Under the pieces are notes generated by a model. The model saw nothing but the letters and a program-made list of their open reading frames with translations. It was not told the origin of the DNA and ran no database searches. Position numbers and translations under genes: made by a program. This document shows positions 46,685-60,400 of a stretch of DNA of 64,000 nucleotides, piece after piece; position 1 is the first letter of the stretch, and every line of letters begins with the position of its first letter. The DNA is from Viscum album (taxonomy: Eukaryota > Streptophyta > Magnoliopsida > Santalales > Viscaceae). The stretch lies in contig OY728157.1 of assembly GCA_963277665.1 (NCBI GenBank), positions 366,062,067-366,126,066 on the forward strand, in the 5' to 3' direction.

Positions 46685-48264
46685 AGGGGGAGGATGGGCT
46701 CTTTAGGAAAACTTAAAGTATTAATTTATAATAAATTTATATTCAGTTTATAATGGCTCCAATGGGGATCAATCAAATTATAAGGTGGTTATGGGTCTAA
46801 ATCCTTTCATCCAGTAGATTTTAGATAGGTTTGGGTCACTATATTAACCTTATCATTTATATTTAACTCTTAGTTAAATAGTCTGAGATTTACCATGTCA
46901 CTTTGTATTTTTATATTATATGGTTAATAAACTTACTATATACTTCCAAGAGAGCACCATGTTTTCCATTAATGATACACCTATCAATATATATGTCCTT
47001 TGGTAGATCATTAGATTTTCAGGAATATAATATCAATTTATAATACAATATTTGTTTTAAAAACTCATTTATGTCAATTTTGACACAATTTAATAATTGA
47101 TTTTTTGTTAAAGTCTTAACAACATTATTAATTTGAACCAAATTCATTTAAGAAATCATAAAATGTCATAGTAACCTATAAAATTCGTTTATGGCATCAA
47201 AATTTTCAAATTATATTTATTTTATGATTTATAATACCAATTATTTGATTCTATCATTAATAAGAAAACTACTTTATCATTATTGTGTCATAAATATATT
47301 TAATTATTCAATGTCTAAAAATTATAAATAAAATGCCATTATTTAGGAACTATTTTTATCTTTATAATTAATATTTATATTCGAAACTATAACTTATATA
47401 ACCCTCTGTATAAAAACTTTTTCTAAAAGATATATGCCTATGTCATTTTTGTTTTTACTTTAACTTAACTAATATAAAGTGTCATTATCACTTTAAAGTG
47501 GATCCATGGGGTCCCAAAATCGACGAAAAGATGCCCATGGTTGGAAATTTCTCAACCAATATGGTTAAGACATGTATTAGGGTAATTTATTATCATTATA
47601 ATATTATTTTTTTTACCCTTATTTACCGGATTTACCCTTTAAGCATAGTAAATAAAATATTTACCAAAGTAATTATTCAAAATGTCAAAAAATAAAAGTT
47701 ACCTATTTACAAAATTTAGACCTAATTATTCTAAATATGAAATAAATTTTTCTAAATTCAAATCATAGTAGTGGAAAAAATTAATTTAAAATTAATTACC
47801 GCTGTCAAAACATAAAGCGTTTTTAAAGAAATAATAACTATCAAAAGATTTACACATGTTTATGTCATGTTTAAATGTGAAATTACATCCAATGACCAAC
47901 ATTGTATTAAGTGGTAAAAATATATTCTAAATATACTTTAAAACCACTCAAATTCATAATTTATCACTATTAATTATCTCGATTAAAAAAGTTGTTAAAA
48001 ATTTAGTGATTTTCACTATTCATCAAAAATTGAATGTTTTCAGTAAAATACCAAAAATTCACCCTAAGCTAATTTCGATATTCCAAATCCAAAGATGAAG
48101 CCAATTTTTAATAGTAAAATGAATAAATGTTCAAAAAGAAGGTATTACTATTCATAACGGCTAGTTTGATTGGTTGTGGTGTGTGTTAGAACTCGAAGTT
48201 GCGTACAACACACCCTATTGTATCATTTAAAGAGAAGCATATCATGGAAGCTTGGGGTGTTAAA

Positions 48265-48421
48265 AATAGTATTCATACCCACAAATTAAATTTCAGGGTG
48301 ATAATTTTTTTATTAAATAATAATATTTTAATATTTTAGTGGGGTTCGTTTAGACTCAGTGTTGCGTGTTTTGTCTTCTATTGAACACAGTATTATTATT
48401 TTAAATTATATTGGTGTTACA
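48265..48421 (-). repeat. E6 LTR, remaining 5' end
   Basis: It follows the E2 target duplication and ends at 48421 in GGTGTTACA, on the minus strand TGTAACACC, an LTR start. TTGCGTG at 48363-48369 matches the ACGCAAC word near the start of the E1 and E2 LTRs. Together with 31282-35650 it makes an LTR of about 4.5 kb. Confidence 0.7.
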
Positions 48422-48910
48422 AAATTTAATAAAATTTATGACCCACTAGGTAATGATTTACATGTTTTTTTGCACCACATTCATCTATTTTCATCATAAT
48501 CATGTTATGATTTCTTATATCTTATTTTATTCATATGTCCTTGATTTATATCTTATTATTAATGTTTTTTTTGTTATGATATCACAATGTTGTGTTCTTC
48601 TTCTTTTATTATGTTATCATACCACATACCTTTCTTATTATAACTTATGATCTTCATTTTTTATCCTTATAAATCATTTTATCTTAACCATTTTTAATGT
48701 TTTTCATTCCTCAAGTTATGAAAATAAGTATAACATTAGAGATTTACAAAAGGGGATCTAGTATGGAGTAATTATAAAAAAATGTTTACAATAATATTTT
48801 TTACATATCCAATCTCCAAATACACTAAAAATTTCGGTTTTGTGGTTGTGCTATTATTGTGATATGTAATGTTTACTTAAATATATTTATGATTAGCTAC
48901 GGTCATTGCA
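48422..48910 (+). repeat. Possible 3' end of a plus-strand LTR (E7)
   Basis: The stretch ends GGTCATTGCA directly before a plus-strand primer site. Only the end can be defined; no partner LTR was found in the window. Confidence 0.4.
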
Positions 48911-48912
48911 CT

Positions 48913-48924
48913 TGGTATCAAAAT
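48913..48924 (+). other. Primer-binding site of E7
   Basis: TGGTATCAAAAT lies two bases after an LTR-like CA end and is followed by TAGTTTTTA, as commonly seen after plant gypsy primer sites. Opposite in strand to E2 and E6. Confidence 0.5.
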
Positions 48925-51900
48925 TAGTTTTTAAAGTATGTGTTTTTAGTAGAGAGCCTAGGAGTGTGGGACTGGGGCTTCTCACAATTGATATTTCTAT
49001 GTCATAATGGGAAATATGTATCACAACCTTTGATATGGAAATATTTCTCTCCAATGTAGTATTATAGGTAGTGACATGGGATTGTCTCTTTTTCTAATAT
49101 CATCATTTCTTTAGAAATATGTATCATTAATTACAATATCCTCTTGTTATTATATACGACATGTAACAAAACTCCAACAACCCCTTGAATTATATGTCTT
49201 CCATCAGCCATCCATAAATTCTACATAATTAAATTTAATAAATAACAAAAAAATGAATAAAAGAATAAATTTATATAATGTATAAATGGTTAGAATATAA
49301 ACATACATTTATTGAGGTTTTTATTGAAATATAACTTAATTATGAAAAAATTATACAAATAAAAAATCAATATATCTGATTGTTAAAATGGTGTTAAAAA
49401 TGATACAAAAAATAAAAACAAAAAAAAACTCTAATTAAGAGTTACATTTCATGTTTTGAAATTTATAAATCTAAAACCCAAAAAATATGAAATCAATTAA
49501 TTATAAGGTTTTTTTGGTATGAAACCAAAAAATGAATACTTAAAATGATAGAATAAATTTGTTCAAATTTTACCAAATCCCCCTCACACTTAAGACATAC
49601 TTTTACTCAAACATCAACCTCAACATTATCACGAAGGAATTAATTCCATGATAAGATTAATGATTATATAATTTTAACATAATAATGAATGGTTTTTTAT
49701 GAATTATTATGATTGAAAATATGGATTTTTTTATTCCATTAATTATTTTAATTATGATAATAGTTATTAGTATATGTTACTCCACTTTAAACATTAAAAC
49801 TGAATGTTTAATTGATATTGGGAATTTAATTATTTACAAAATACATGCACATCATCATCCATCATTCTCTTTTATGATTAGGCATACACACACCATACAA
49901 TGTTTTATATTTTTATTATTTTTTCCATTATTTTTTATGAAATTTTATGAAAATAATTTATTCAATCATGTTTGAAGAATGTATGAAACAAAACCATTCT
50001 AATCAGAAAAAACACATTGAGGTTAAGTGTATAACTAGAGAATGAAAGCAATGTCAGATAGTCGGATCTCAAACAACTTGAAACACTTATTCATGGATTT
50101 ATTTTTGTACAATTTTTTTCTTTTATATAATTTTTAATTTTTTTACACATGGTTTTCCATCTATATTTGAAAACATAAAATTTAATTTTTTACAAGTAAT
50201 TCCCCAACCTGGGTTTCATGGAATGGGATAGAGTGTTGTATAGCTTCATGAACATCTCTCCATTCTTAAAAGGTTTCTGACTAGGGGAAAGGGCATGAAC
50301 AATACATTGGGGAGACTATTCCCTCAATATCAATCCCATAAATAATAATATGTAAAAAAATTCATAAAATAATTATTTTCATAATATGGAATCATAACTA
50401 TATGCTAACTGTGGAAAAAACAACACATTTAATAAAAAAATGCATGATAATCATACAATTCCAATCCAAAGAGTTCTCATCATAGTTGATAGACTGTATA
50501 CATGGGAAATAGAAAATAAAAAAAAAGTATGAAAGTGATGTCATTACAAAAATGGTCCATGATAAGTCACTAATCCTATCATTGTGTATAAGTCTAACTC
50601 ACCAAGATCAAGAACCCAATATAGGCATCTTCTCCTAACTTAGTTCCCTAATAGTTATTTTATTATCCCTAAAAAAGTGCCTTTGTAGGGTGTGAGTATA
50701 AAACATAGTTGGTCATAAAACATGGTCCCTAAAAAACAAAAAATATATATGGTGCTCTAATCCATAAGAATAAGTACATCATAGGCTGATTCCAATCCTT
50801 GGTTCTACCCACCCTTAGAATCGCCCTTTGAAACTTAATAGCAACAGTCTAATGACAAACTTTGTGTTATTTTCATCTAATAACTTCAAATTACATATGA
50901 AAAAAAAGTTTTTCCTCATCTGCCTAACTATTCCAAAAGACATTCATCTATAACTATCAACACACTATTATAACACCTGATCATGATCCCACAACTCCCA
51001 AAGGCATCCCCAAATCATCCAAACATCTCACAATGAAGTCTTAACATGAATTCTAGTGTAATTTCACTACCAAATCACCAATAATCCAAAACTATTATAC
51101 TTTCACATGATCACATTCACACATCAATTCCAACATATTCTCGAATATCAATAAAACCATGCCGACACGATTTCCAATGCGCAAACTCCATCTTATGCTA
51201 TATTTGATCCCAAATATAGTGTTCAATATAGAATTAGAAAAAATTGTATTCACCTAATCACGGATATCCTAGTGCCAACTTAAACATGAAATGATTGTTC
51301 CTATAATATCCATGATCCAACCCACATGGATTCATACCTATAAAAGATATGATCCATCCATTTCCACACATAATGGCTGGACATGGCCATCCCACTCATA
51401 CATGAGCATTGATATGAAATGTTAACCAACACCTTTTCTCAACTCATGAGGAATAATCCTCAAGAACCATCATAATTCATCTATAATAAAGGTCAAAACC
51501 TCAACAAACCAATTATGTTTTCCCCATAATGTGTATTTCCATATACTACTCCCCAAGAATAACCCCAATAGATTGCAACATTGAATATGTTTCACTTTTC
51601 ACAAACCATGCTGATTTTATCCTATGAAACACCTGTCTAGGATCACCCCAAGGACTGACTGTTCCTCAAAACCCAATCCATTCCAAGGTAAAATATATTA
51701 AGGTAGGTAAATTTTCCATTTTATGAATACTATCACGTTACCATTCCTATAATTATTTCATCAGAACCATCCATTCTCATCCCATATATGGATTCTCACT
51801 AATATATCTCAATTTAATTTGAATCCAATGGGTGTAAAATCCCATATAAACCAATTGAACAACACAAATCATGATTAATGAGTCTTTCATATCTTCAAAC

Positions 51901-53804
51901 CAAGTCTCACACACCTAAAAAATTGACTATTATCCTCTTACATTCCAATATCATCTAACTAGAAGCACTATCAACAATCTTCTTTATAATCACGATATCT
52001 TCCCATTCCATTATCATATAGAAATAAACACTCACAATTTTCTAATCCATAAATCCTGAAATTTCTCACATGTCAAGTAATTTCACACAATCACCCACCA
52101 CTTTTGGTTTTTTCTAAAGTCAAAATCATCTACAAACACTCCTAAAAAGTCTCCCAAAATTCATCCCCTATCAACAGGGTCATAAATCCTTCGAGTCCAA
52201 CCCTTGAAACTGTACTCTAATACTAAAGCACCAGTAATCAGGGTGATAATCAAAAAAAATACTAGGCATCTAAATACCAATATCACATACTTCATAACAC
52301 CTCTCATGCATCAATCTCAAAACCCAATGCATTTACCCATGCTTCTCACATCAAATACACTCACTAGCCCGAGATAATTGTTGTCTTAGGTCACCCTCAC
52401 ATAAATCACATCTCATATCAACCATAATTTCAAGATCACCAACATCCTGATCCCTGTCCTCATCCAAAATATCACTCATAAAATCACATGAAAATATTAC
52501 CACTACAGATTATCACACATATCAAGAATAATATGCCATAACACTACCCATTAAGGCACTAATTCTCCTCAGACATCCGTATATGGGACTACCCCCTCGA
52601 GAATCCTAATCTTTTATTAATATTATTCAGGCCTTTGAAAATTGGATCCACCCCCTATTAATTTTAATTATCATCTTTCAGTGTATACATACATAAAAAC
52701 TTCTCTGAACCATGATTTGTGGCATGTATACCTTGGTTAGACATTTCATCTAAGTATAATGCCACTATGAAGCTATACGAGAAAAACCATATAGTCTATT
52801 ATTGAATATTTAAATAAATGAACCTCATTATTTAATGAATCCATCACTAGAACCACCTATATAGGGTTTATATCTAAGGAATAAAATTCTTGTATCAACA
52901 TAATATGGTCACTTTTTATACCTTATTTTTAGGGAATACATAGTTTTCATCTAGGCACAACTCACCGTAGATCCAGAAGCCCAATAATTAGAAGAAAATA
53001 TGTTGTGATTCAACTGAGTATAATTTCACCATCAATTTATATGGGAAAACATCATATAAGTTGTTACAGATAATTTAAATGATTAATATATCATTCATCA
53101 ATAGAATAAATCATAGATAGGTATATATATGTCATGTGAATTTTTTATACCAAATATGATGCATGTACATGACCTCTTCCCAATGGTCTTAGACAAAAAA
53201 ACAAAATAAATCAAAAATCCTAAAATCCTGTGCATCACATTAGGAGAAATCATACAGCTGTAATTTCAAAAACCAAGAATAATAATCCTATATCCTCGAT
53301 CCATCCCAATCAGACAACATTAGGCCTTTTCCTTTTTTACATCACATCTTGTTTTCAATCTTGAAAGAAGTCCTATGATTTACACACAAATAATAAGGTT
53401 ACCATGTAGGGTGTGATAAATAAATACTCAATAGGTCACCTCAAATAATGTATCTATAATATTTTATCATAACTATGGCCTACACCCATGATATTACCAT
53501 CCTAGTTATGTTATAACTAAACTGAAATATATAAATAAAATAGTGTTGATCATTGGGTTCAAACATGAAGCCACAGTCAACACAAACCTTCATTGTCCAA
53601 TACAAAAGTGACTTTAAGCACATCAAAAAACCATGAAAACTAAGTCAGGCCCATTGATAATTCCAAAGAGAAAGAATTAGTTGATCTAATAACATCACGA
53701 TCAATAACTTATTCTTATTAAAATGTCCTAGTGAATAAAAATCACATCCATATGACATCCTTCACCTAGATCCAGGTCGTTCCATACCATAAAAATAGAT
53801 TGTT
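48925..53804. other. Old noncoding DNA, no gene recognised
   Basis: About 4.9 kb. It might begin with the E7 interior, but no gag or pol motif could be read on either strand. 49560-49650 and 50900-52620 are poor in G on the plus strand, giving a strand-skewed composition. Open frames at 48453-48650 and 49709-49975 are low-complexity (Ile/Tyr/Phe-rich) and look accidental. Confidence 0.5.
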
Positions 53805-53934
53805 CGAGTCCAGGGGTGGGGCTCTCCCCTGCTAGACATCACATCATCTGAGTCCATGGGTGTGTTTCCCCCTATCAAATATCACTTCATCCGAGTCTTG
53901 GTATTTGGTTCCCCCATATTGATATCACCTCAAT
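53805..53934. repeat. Three-copy 43-44-bp tandem repeat
   Basis: Units at 53805-53848, 53849-53891 and 53892-53934 share GAGTC near the start, a CCCC core and ATATCAC/ACATCAC near the end. Copies are moderately diverged. A related fragment appears near 54075-54110. Confidence 0.75.
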
Positions 53935-54880
53935 GGACTATGTATCCAACCATATGAATACATGTAGTGTATCCAAGGAATTCCAAAATGAGTGGATAAT
54001 GATTTTTAGAATGAAGTTTTAGGAAATTATAATTCATCTTAAAACTCTGGGGATTTCGCCATTGAGAATCAATCCCCATGAGATAGGGGTGTGTATCTCC
54101 CTTAATAGGAATAAAATCATCATAATAATATAAAAAATGATATATCCAAGTATATTATCTAGGGAATCCTATATATCCAATATATCATGATGGGAAGAGA
54201 TTTAGACCAAATATATCCATATAACATATCTCATTTGGTCAACTATATTCTCAAACCTATCCTATAAGTTTGAATCCAACCTCTCTGGTGCATGAACTAT
54301 CAAAATTAAACCATTACATTATTGCATCATCAATTCAGGTTCTGTGGTGATAGTCAAAATTATCACTACTCATTTACCATTCACACCTTCTTAGGGTTAA
54401 CATCCCACTAGGGCTCCCACTGGGGTCCCTAAGATCTCCTCATAACATAGAACCTCTAAAATGGGTTCATTTATCTAATTCTCATCTCTCGACCCAAGAC
54501 CATCACTTGGAGGGAATAATGTCCCTTAATTTCATCCTAGGTTAGTACAGTCACCTAATATATACATAATCTTGGGTTATAATAAGTCTTTAAAAATCAG
54601 GTGTGACCCCATGTTATATAAAATTTAGGACCTTGTCATTCATATGACATGTTTTTTCAATATCCCAATGATAGTAACCCAGATGTCAAAGAAAATCTCA
54701 AATAAGATACTTATAGATCCAATAATTTTGGTGTGAGCCCTATCTTTCAAATATCACTAACCCTGAATTGTTTCTTGAAAGTATTCAACATTCCCAATAG
54801 GTTCCACCATTGTGTTCCTTGTGAAAAAATACTCAAAATGGACTCCTTGAATCTGTTTCCATCTTCATGCTGAAATATAA
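53935..54880. other. Noncoding, nothing recognised
   Basis: No coding motif, primer site or clear LTR border. GTGTGACCCC at 54602 could be the minus-strand end of an LTR running to about 55636, but no primer site adjoins it. Confidence 0.4.
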
Positions 54881-55636
54881 CAAGAAACAACATTTAGTAG
54901 AGTAGTACATGATGTGTACCCCAATGTACATGTCATTCACTCTCATCATCCCTCTTTGGGCATGTATCTTAGTCGGAAATGGTGTGTAAGACCCAAGAAC
55001 ATAATGTGTCTTAGGGGTACACAACATGTAATCCACATAGAGTACCTGATTGTGTACTTCACATGACCTCTAAAATAATACTCCACATGGACCCTTACTT
55101 TTTAACTTTACACGAGTTTTAGCTATGTACCATACACAACCATGTACTGTCACATGAGGTGTCTATCTGAGCACCGATCCACACATCAATTTGACATACA
55201 TGATGTTTTTGTATAGACTACATGTCATGTAATCATCTTATTCAACCATTTCCCTAAATAAAGAACACATAGCATGTGTTCATGAAAACTATATGCTATG
55301 TAGTTGAGTTTCCCAAGTGTAAATACACTATGAAATTCTTGAATCCCTATTTCTCCCCAAATAAACACACAATGACACCTTGGGGCCAACTATCTATCCA
55401 TATAACAAGTTCTTATCTTCTAAAAACTACTCGATATGGATATTAAAAAATAATAAATAAAGGAATCACCATGGGATGAAATTCTAAAAATCTATCTCAT
55501 ATTCATGATCTATTGTTGTTTCACATCAATATGGTCTCAAAAAATGATAAGTAAAATGTCCAATGGTGCCTACCCCCACAATTACACTAGATCTGACCAC
55601 ATGTGAGAGATAAACCCTCCACCACTATGTCTTACA
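54880..55636 (-). repeat. Possible LTR 5' part with a palindrome cluster
   Basis: On the minus strand it would start TGTAAGACAT at 55636, similar to the E0 LTR start. 54900-55330 holds many short imperfect palindromes (ACATGATGTGTAC, TACATGTCATGTA, and the perfect GAACACAT/ATGTGTTC at 55263-55281). The E0 LTR has similar words 150-300 bp from its start. Related LTR in opposite orientation is the best guess. Neither target duplication nor partner was found. Confidence 0.4.
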
Positions 55637-56089
55637 TAGGATGTAAATAAGGGGTATAATTAAACCAAATTAATTTTAAATAAATTTAATTAAATTAAAA
55701 TATCCATTCAAATGCTCATCCCAAGTCTCGAAACTCAAAGTGAGTTTACACCTTTCATAGGTCACTAACCCCCATTTTGGACTCATCCACCGAGTATGAA
55801 TTCTAATATGAAGCTCTATTTATAATATATCAATGTTTCCATGTACATAATATTTAATATTTATTTAATAAATATTATTATACTCTAAAAAATTCAATCA
55901 ACTTGGAATCTCATCAAATTCCTTCCGTAGGGTAAACACCACATTACAAAACCAAAAAAACAGTCAAAAAACAATTTCGAGGTTTTTTAGGATAAATTAC
56001 CAATTTTTTACTCCGAAAATCCAAGGAATGAAAAATTAAAATATCCCCTCATTTTCATAGTATGAAGTTTTACAACTCTTGTTTAAATT
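55637..56089. other. Noncoding, nothing recognised
   Basis: AT-rich sequence lying between the LTR-like region and the pentanucleotide array; no motif or frame of note. Confidence 0.5.
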
Positions 56090-57450
56090 ATCTCATTTGT
56101 CTTTGTCTCAACACTAGTTCAAACTTGTCTGATTCTTCTAAAACTAATAAACTTCAAACCAAACTAAAATAAATTAAAATGAATGGTACTAAACCTAGTA
56201 GAATAAAAAAATCAAACCAAATAGAAGAAATTGACCCTAAAAAATAAGAAATAAATTCCCAAACCAAACCAAATGAAATAAAAATAATCCCAATAAAACT
56301 GAACCAACCAAACATTAATTGAACCAAATTGAGTTATTTACGTATAAAAAACCAAAAAAATGACTGAAAATAACCTGACCAAACATGATGAAAACCAAAT
56401 CAAAACATAATAAAATGTATTTAAAAGAATAAAAAATACTTGAACTGAACTGAAACTGATTGAGCAAGATCAAATCAAATGGAACTGAATATAAAGGAAC
56501 CAAATCTAATTGATCCTTCTAAAACTAGATTAAACTAACCCAAAATAAACCAAACTAAAATAAACTAAATCATGTAAAATGAAATCAAATAGAAATTAAT
56601 TAGATGGAATCATACTGAACCAAGTTGAATTGATCCTGAAATACCAAAATTGAACTATACCATGTTGAATTAAACCAAATGAAATTGTACCAACCTTATC
56701 CACATCAATTTGATCCGACCGAACTGTCCCCAAATAACATCATAAAAAACACAATCACATTGAACTTATCTTAAAGAACAGAATTGATTCAAACCGTACT
56801 AGAAAAACATAATGAATCGAACAAAAAACAACTAAACTAAATAATTTTTTTAAGGGAACCAGATAATCTAGAATCGACTAGAACCAATCCAAAATGAACC
56901 AAACCAAATCACACTGAATAAAACTAAACTGACCTTAATTCCACCACACCGTACAAAGTAGATCGAAAAAATATAAATAGATGTAAATAGACTTGAAATA
57001 TATTTTTTCCATTGAAATAATTTTTTTTGAACCAAATTGAAGTCAAATTGAACCCAAACTGAAAAATTTGATGTGGTCTAAAAAACCCATATTGACTAGA
57101 CTCAAATTGAACCCAAACTTATCCAAACATTTTTTTTAAACTAAATTGATAGAAATTGAGATGAAAAAAACTAAAATGAGATCTATAGAACCAATTAAAA
57201 TAAAAAATATATATAAGGGAAATGAATTTATTTGAATTTAATTGAAGAAACACTACCTAATCCTTCTCAAACCAACCTAACCTAAATAAGCCTAAGCTAA
57301 ATTGATGGAAACTGACAATATTAAAAACAAAATCGCTAATCAAAATGAACCAAGCTAATCTAAATAGAAATGATCAGACCCACTAAAACCAACACAAATC
57401 AAAATGAATTAGATCAAATTGAATCTAACTTGATAAAATTGATGTATGGA
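56090..57450. repeat. Decayed pentanucleotide array, about 1.4 kb
   Basis: The plus strand is built from AACCA, AACTG, AACTA, AATTG and AATCA words strung together (for example TGAACTGAACTGAAACTG near 56441), with few perfect repeats in a row. AACTG and AACCA are the two C-to-T products of AACCG on opposite strands, so a methylated (AACCG)n array is a likely ancestor. The minus-strand frame at 56315-56503 is a by-product. Confidence 0.65.
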
Positions 57451-60400
57451 AAATCATGAAAAAATTTAGTGTTTATTCGGGATTTTTTTTCAAAACATAT
57501 TGGAAACCTACCACCAAACACCCTTTTACATAATACCAAACCATTCTATGGAATTGAATAAACATAAATTAAAAAATTCATTTTTTATAATAAAACTATG
57601 ATCCTTCTTTATCACTATGGTTTTAAAAGTATCTAAAAAGTATCCTAAAGACTCATTTTGTATACAGTATCCATGGGTTATTATGAATCTTCTGATACTT
57701 TGGAAGGATCCTAACTTCTAAAGGTTTTATTAAAACTATAGTTAATGAGAATGAGAGAAACAATAGGTTTGATTCACGGATATTTAGGGATTATTTATCT
57801 ATGATCCACCATTTTCCCTCTATAAATATGCTTTATGGATACTCCATAAAGGCCCCATCACATTGCTAAGAATTTATCATATGAATAATTTCATTATTAC
57901 AAATGCTTATGAAAAATTTAATTTATAAAACACTTTATAAAAGGTTATTAATGTTTGAATAATCTATGAATAAAAAAATTTAACCCATAAAAAATTAATA
58001 ATATTACTTACAAATCATTTAACTATATTTATTATTGGTAAATATAAACTTTAATTAGAGCTGATTTATTATTATACAAGCATTGTATTTCCATGTACAA
58101 AACCATGATTTGTAACCCATTACCATAATATAATTTTCTTTAGAAAAATCATGATGTGGTTAATAACACCATGACATTGTTTAAGTTTAATGTATATTTT
58201 TATCAATTTTAGATAATGTATAATTCCTAATTGACATTGTGCACTTTTACCCTTTACCACATCATATATCATAATAAGGGAACCCATATCCAAAAATTCC
58301 ATCTAGATATCCACTAAAAATTATTTCAGATAATCCATCATTCATTTAACCATATATTACATCATATGTAATAAATTGTGAAAATCCATCAAATACAATA
58401 TTTCAATATCCTCTAAAACACATTAGAAAAGATATCAAAGTTTTATATAAATACCTTTTAACAAAACATAATCCTCATATACACAACCATATAGTATGAC
58501 CTCACATACCTTTTATCAATGAAAGTAATTATGAGTTATAAAATCTATAATTATATGAAAAGCATGGAATCTAGTAAAACAACCATTATACTCAAGAAAC
58601 TAATGGATCAAACACTATCATTGTCAAACACATGCATCTCTATATATGTTTCCAACAACTTTATCATATTATACCATGTATAAAGCATCAAGTGACCATG
58701 AGACATAGTTTATTTCAGTCTTTTACATCATACTCATATATACTTTATTCTATAAGTGTATAATAACCACATATATGAACACAACACAGGTAATTCACCC
58801 GAATAGATCATCACATAACTTTACCCATATCAAAATAGAAAAGAAAATCATATATCTATTATATATGTATATTTTTTTTATTAAAAATGATGAGGGTCAA
58901 GACCACTTTATTAAGAATAAAAATACAACCTATTTTGATGACTGGGTAAAGTGGAAAACCATCTCAAATCGAGCGGCCAGATGATATACTTTTCATTTTA
59001 GAGGACATATCCCATCTTGGTTAAACCTAAACTAATAAAATGATCAGTACCATACCTAACCAACCATTGATTAGCATAGCTTTATGGATGATTTAATAAG
59101 GGTATCTAAATATATAGGTTACCATCCCAAGTATCCTACGAACCTTAGGTTATTGGGATTCTATATAAAACATGAACCCTTGTAATATAAAATACCTAGA
59201 GAATGAAACTCCATCTGGTATACTTGGTATGTTATCCAATATACAAAACATCATTTGTGCCTCATGAGAAAATTCGATATCCTTATACCAAATCCAACAT
59301 TCCCTAATTTTGATATATGATCCTAAAATATAATAATACACGATGAACATTTATTATGGATAACTAAAATTCATAATTTCATAGATTAATTATCATTTTA
59401 CTTTGTGTAATATTTACAGACAACATAAAATAATGATAATTTTTATATTACATTTTATATAATAGGATAAATATTTTATATTCTTAAACTATTTTAATAA
59501 TAGTAACAAAACATAAATAATGTAAAGTATAATATCATCCCATATGATATACTACAAGAGATTCCATATGTTTTCTAAAATTTTAGGGGTTTTTAAACTT
59601 ATTACATCACTATGTAATTCCTATCATATCTCTACATGACCATTTGATTAATCCTCCCACTAAACTTTTTTAATGGGTGTGCATCTAAGAAAAAATCTTG
59701 TCTTAATAACTGTGATATTAGTATTCAGAGTTCGCATGTTCAAATAATCGAACAAAATATTCAATGTTCTTTGCTTAAAAATGTAAAATATTCAATGAAA
59801 ATAATTTCAATTATTTTTAAACACTAATAACACTTTATATTTTTATCATCATTATCTTTGAACCATTTTCATTCATACTTTTCATTGAGATAATTTGGTA
59901 ATAAAATTAAAGGAAACTCATTAAAAAGTGATATTTCTTTAATATAATAACCCAAACTCCTTTTTTAGGAAAATATACTTATTTACTCTGTAATAATATC
60001 TAAAAAATAAAATAACTAATATATCATATATAAAATTCTATGTGTTTGGAGAGATATTATGAAAAAAGATTTTACTATTTAATATATTTTAATGTTAAGT
60101 GGAGAGAACCCTTTCCCTCACACATTAAAAAAATAATGGATAAAGTCAACATGGATAAAAAATTTATCCTTACATTCATCTCAACCAAATTATAAAAGTG
60201 CATAAAAACCATGCACACCAAAACTATCATATTATATCACTCATAATAAAAATTGTTCATAAATAGTTTCTAATATCACATATAAGAAAATAATATTAAA
60301 AAACACATAATTTATCTAGAGTCAATTTATATTTTCCTTTAATTTAAGATATCAAACACTTAAATTTAGAAAAACATCGATTCATGATTTGAATAAATAC

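Larger units (their letters stand above)
35651..48264 (-). mobile_element. E2: full-structure Tekay/Del-like chromovirus, 12.6 kb
   Basis: On the minus strand: 5' LTR (48264-44461), PBS, leader, gag, protease, RT, RNase H, integrase with chromodomain-like tail, PPT, 3' LTR (39448-35651), with 5-bp target duplications differing at one base. The order PR-RT-RNH-IN is Ty3/gypsy; the integrase tail (LVKVLWRNH...EEAT) and long LTRs suggest the Tekay/Del chromovirus lineage. LTRs differ by about 10% in a 105-base stretch. Every domain has stops or catalytic changes, so E2 is dead. It lies inside the E6 LTR. Confidence 0.93.
44461..48264 (-). repeat. E2 5' LTR (3804 bp)
   Basis: It starts at 48264 (TG decayed to TT, then TAACACCCC) and ends GGGGCACTACA at 44461. 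It aligns with 35651-39448 throughout. It contains a TATA box (46677-46684), a purine/pyrimidine-skewed leader (46440-46560), two hairpin modules (46119-46140, 46308-46329) and a conserved block at 45082-45120 shared with the E1 LTR. Confidence 0.93.

Noticed and set aside
50900..52620. Decayed host gene on the minus strand suggested by strand-skewed composition
   Set aside because: No readable protein motif or splice structure could be supported on either strand.
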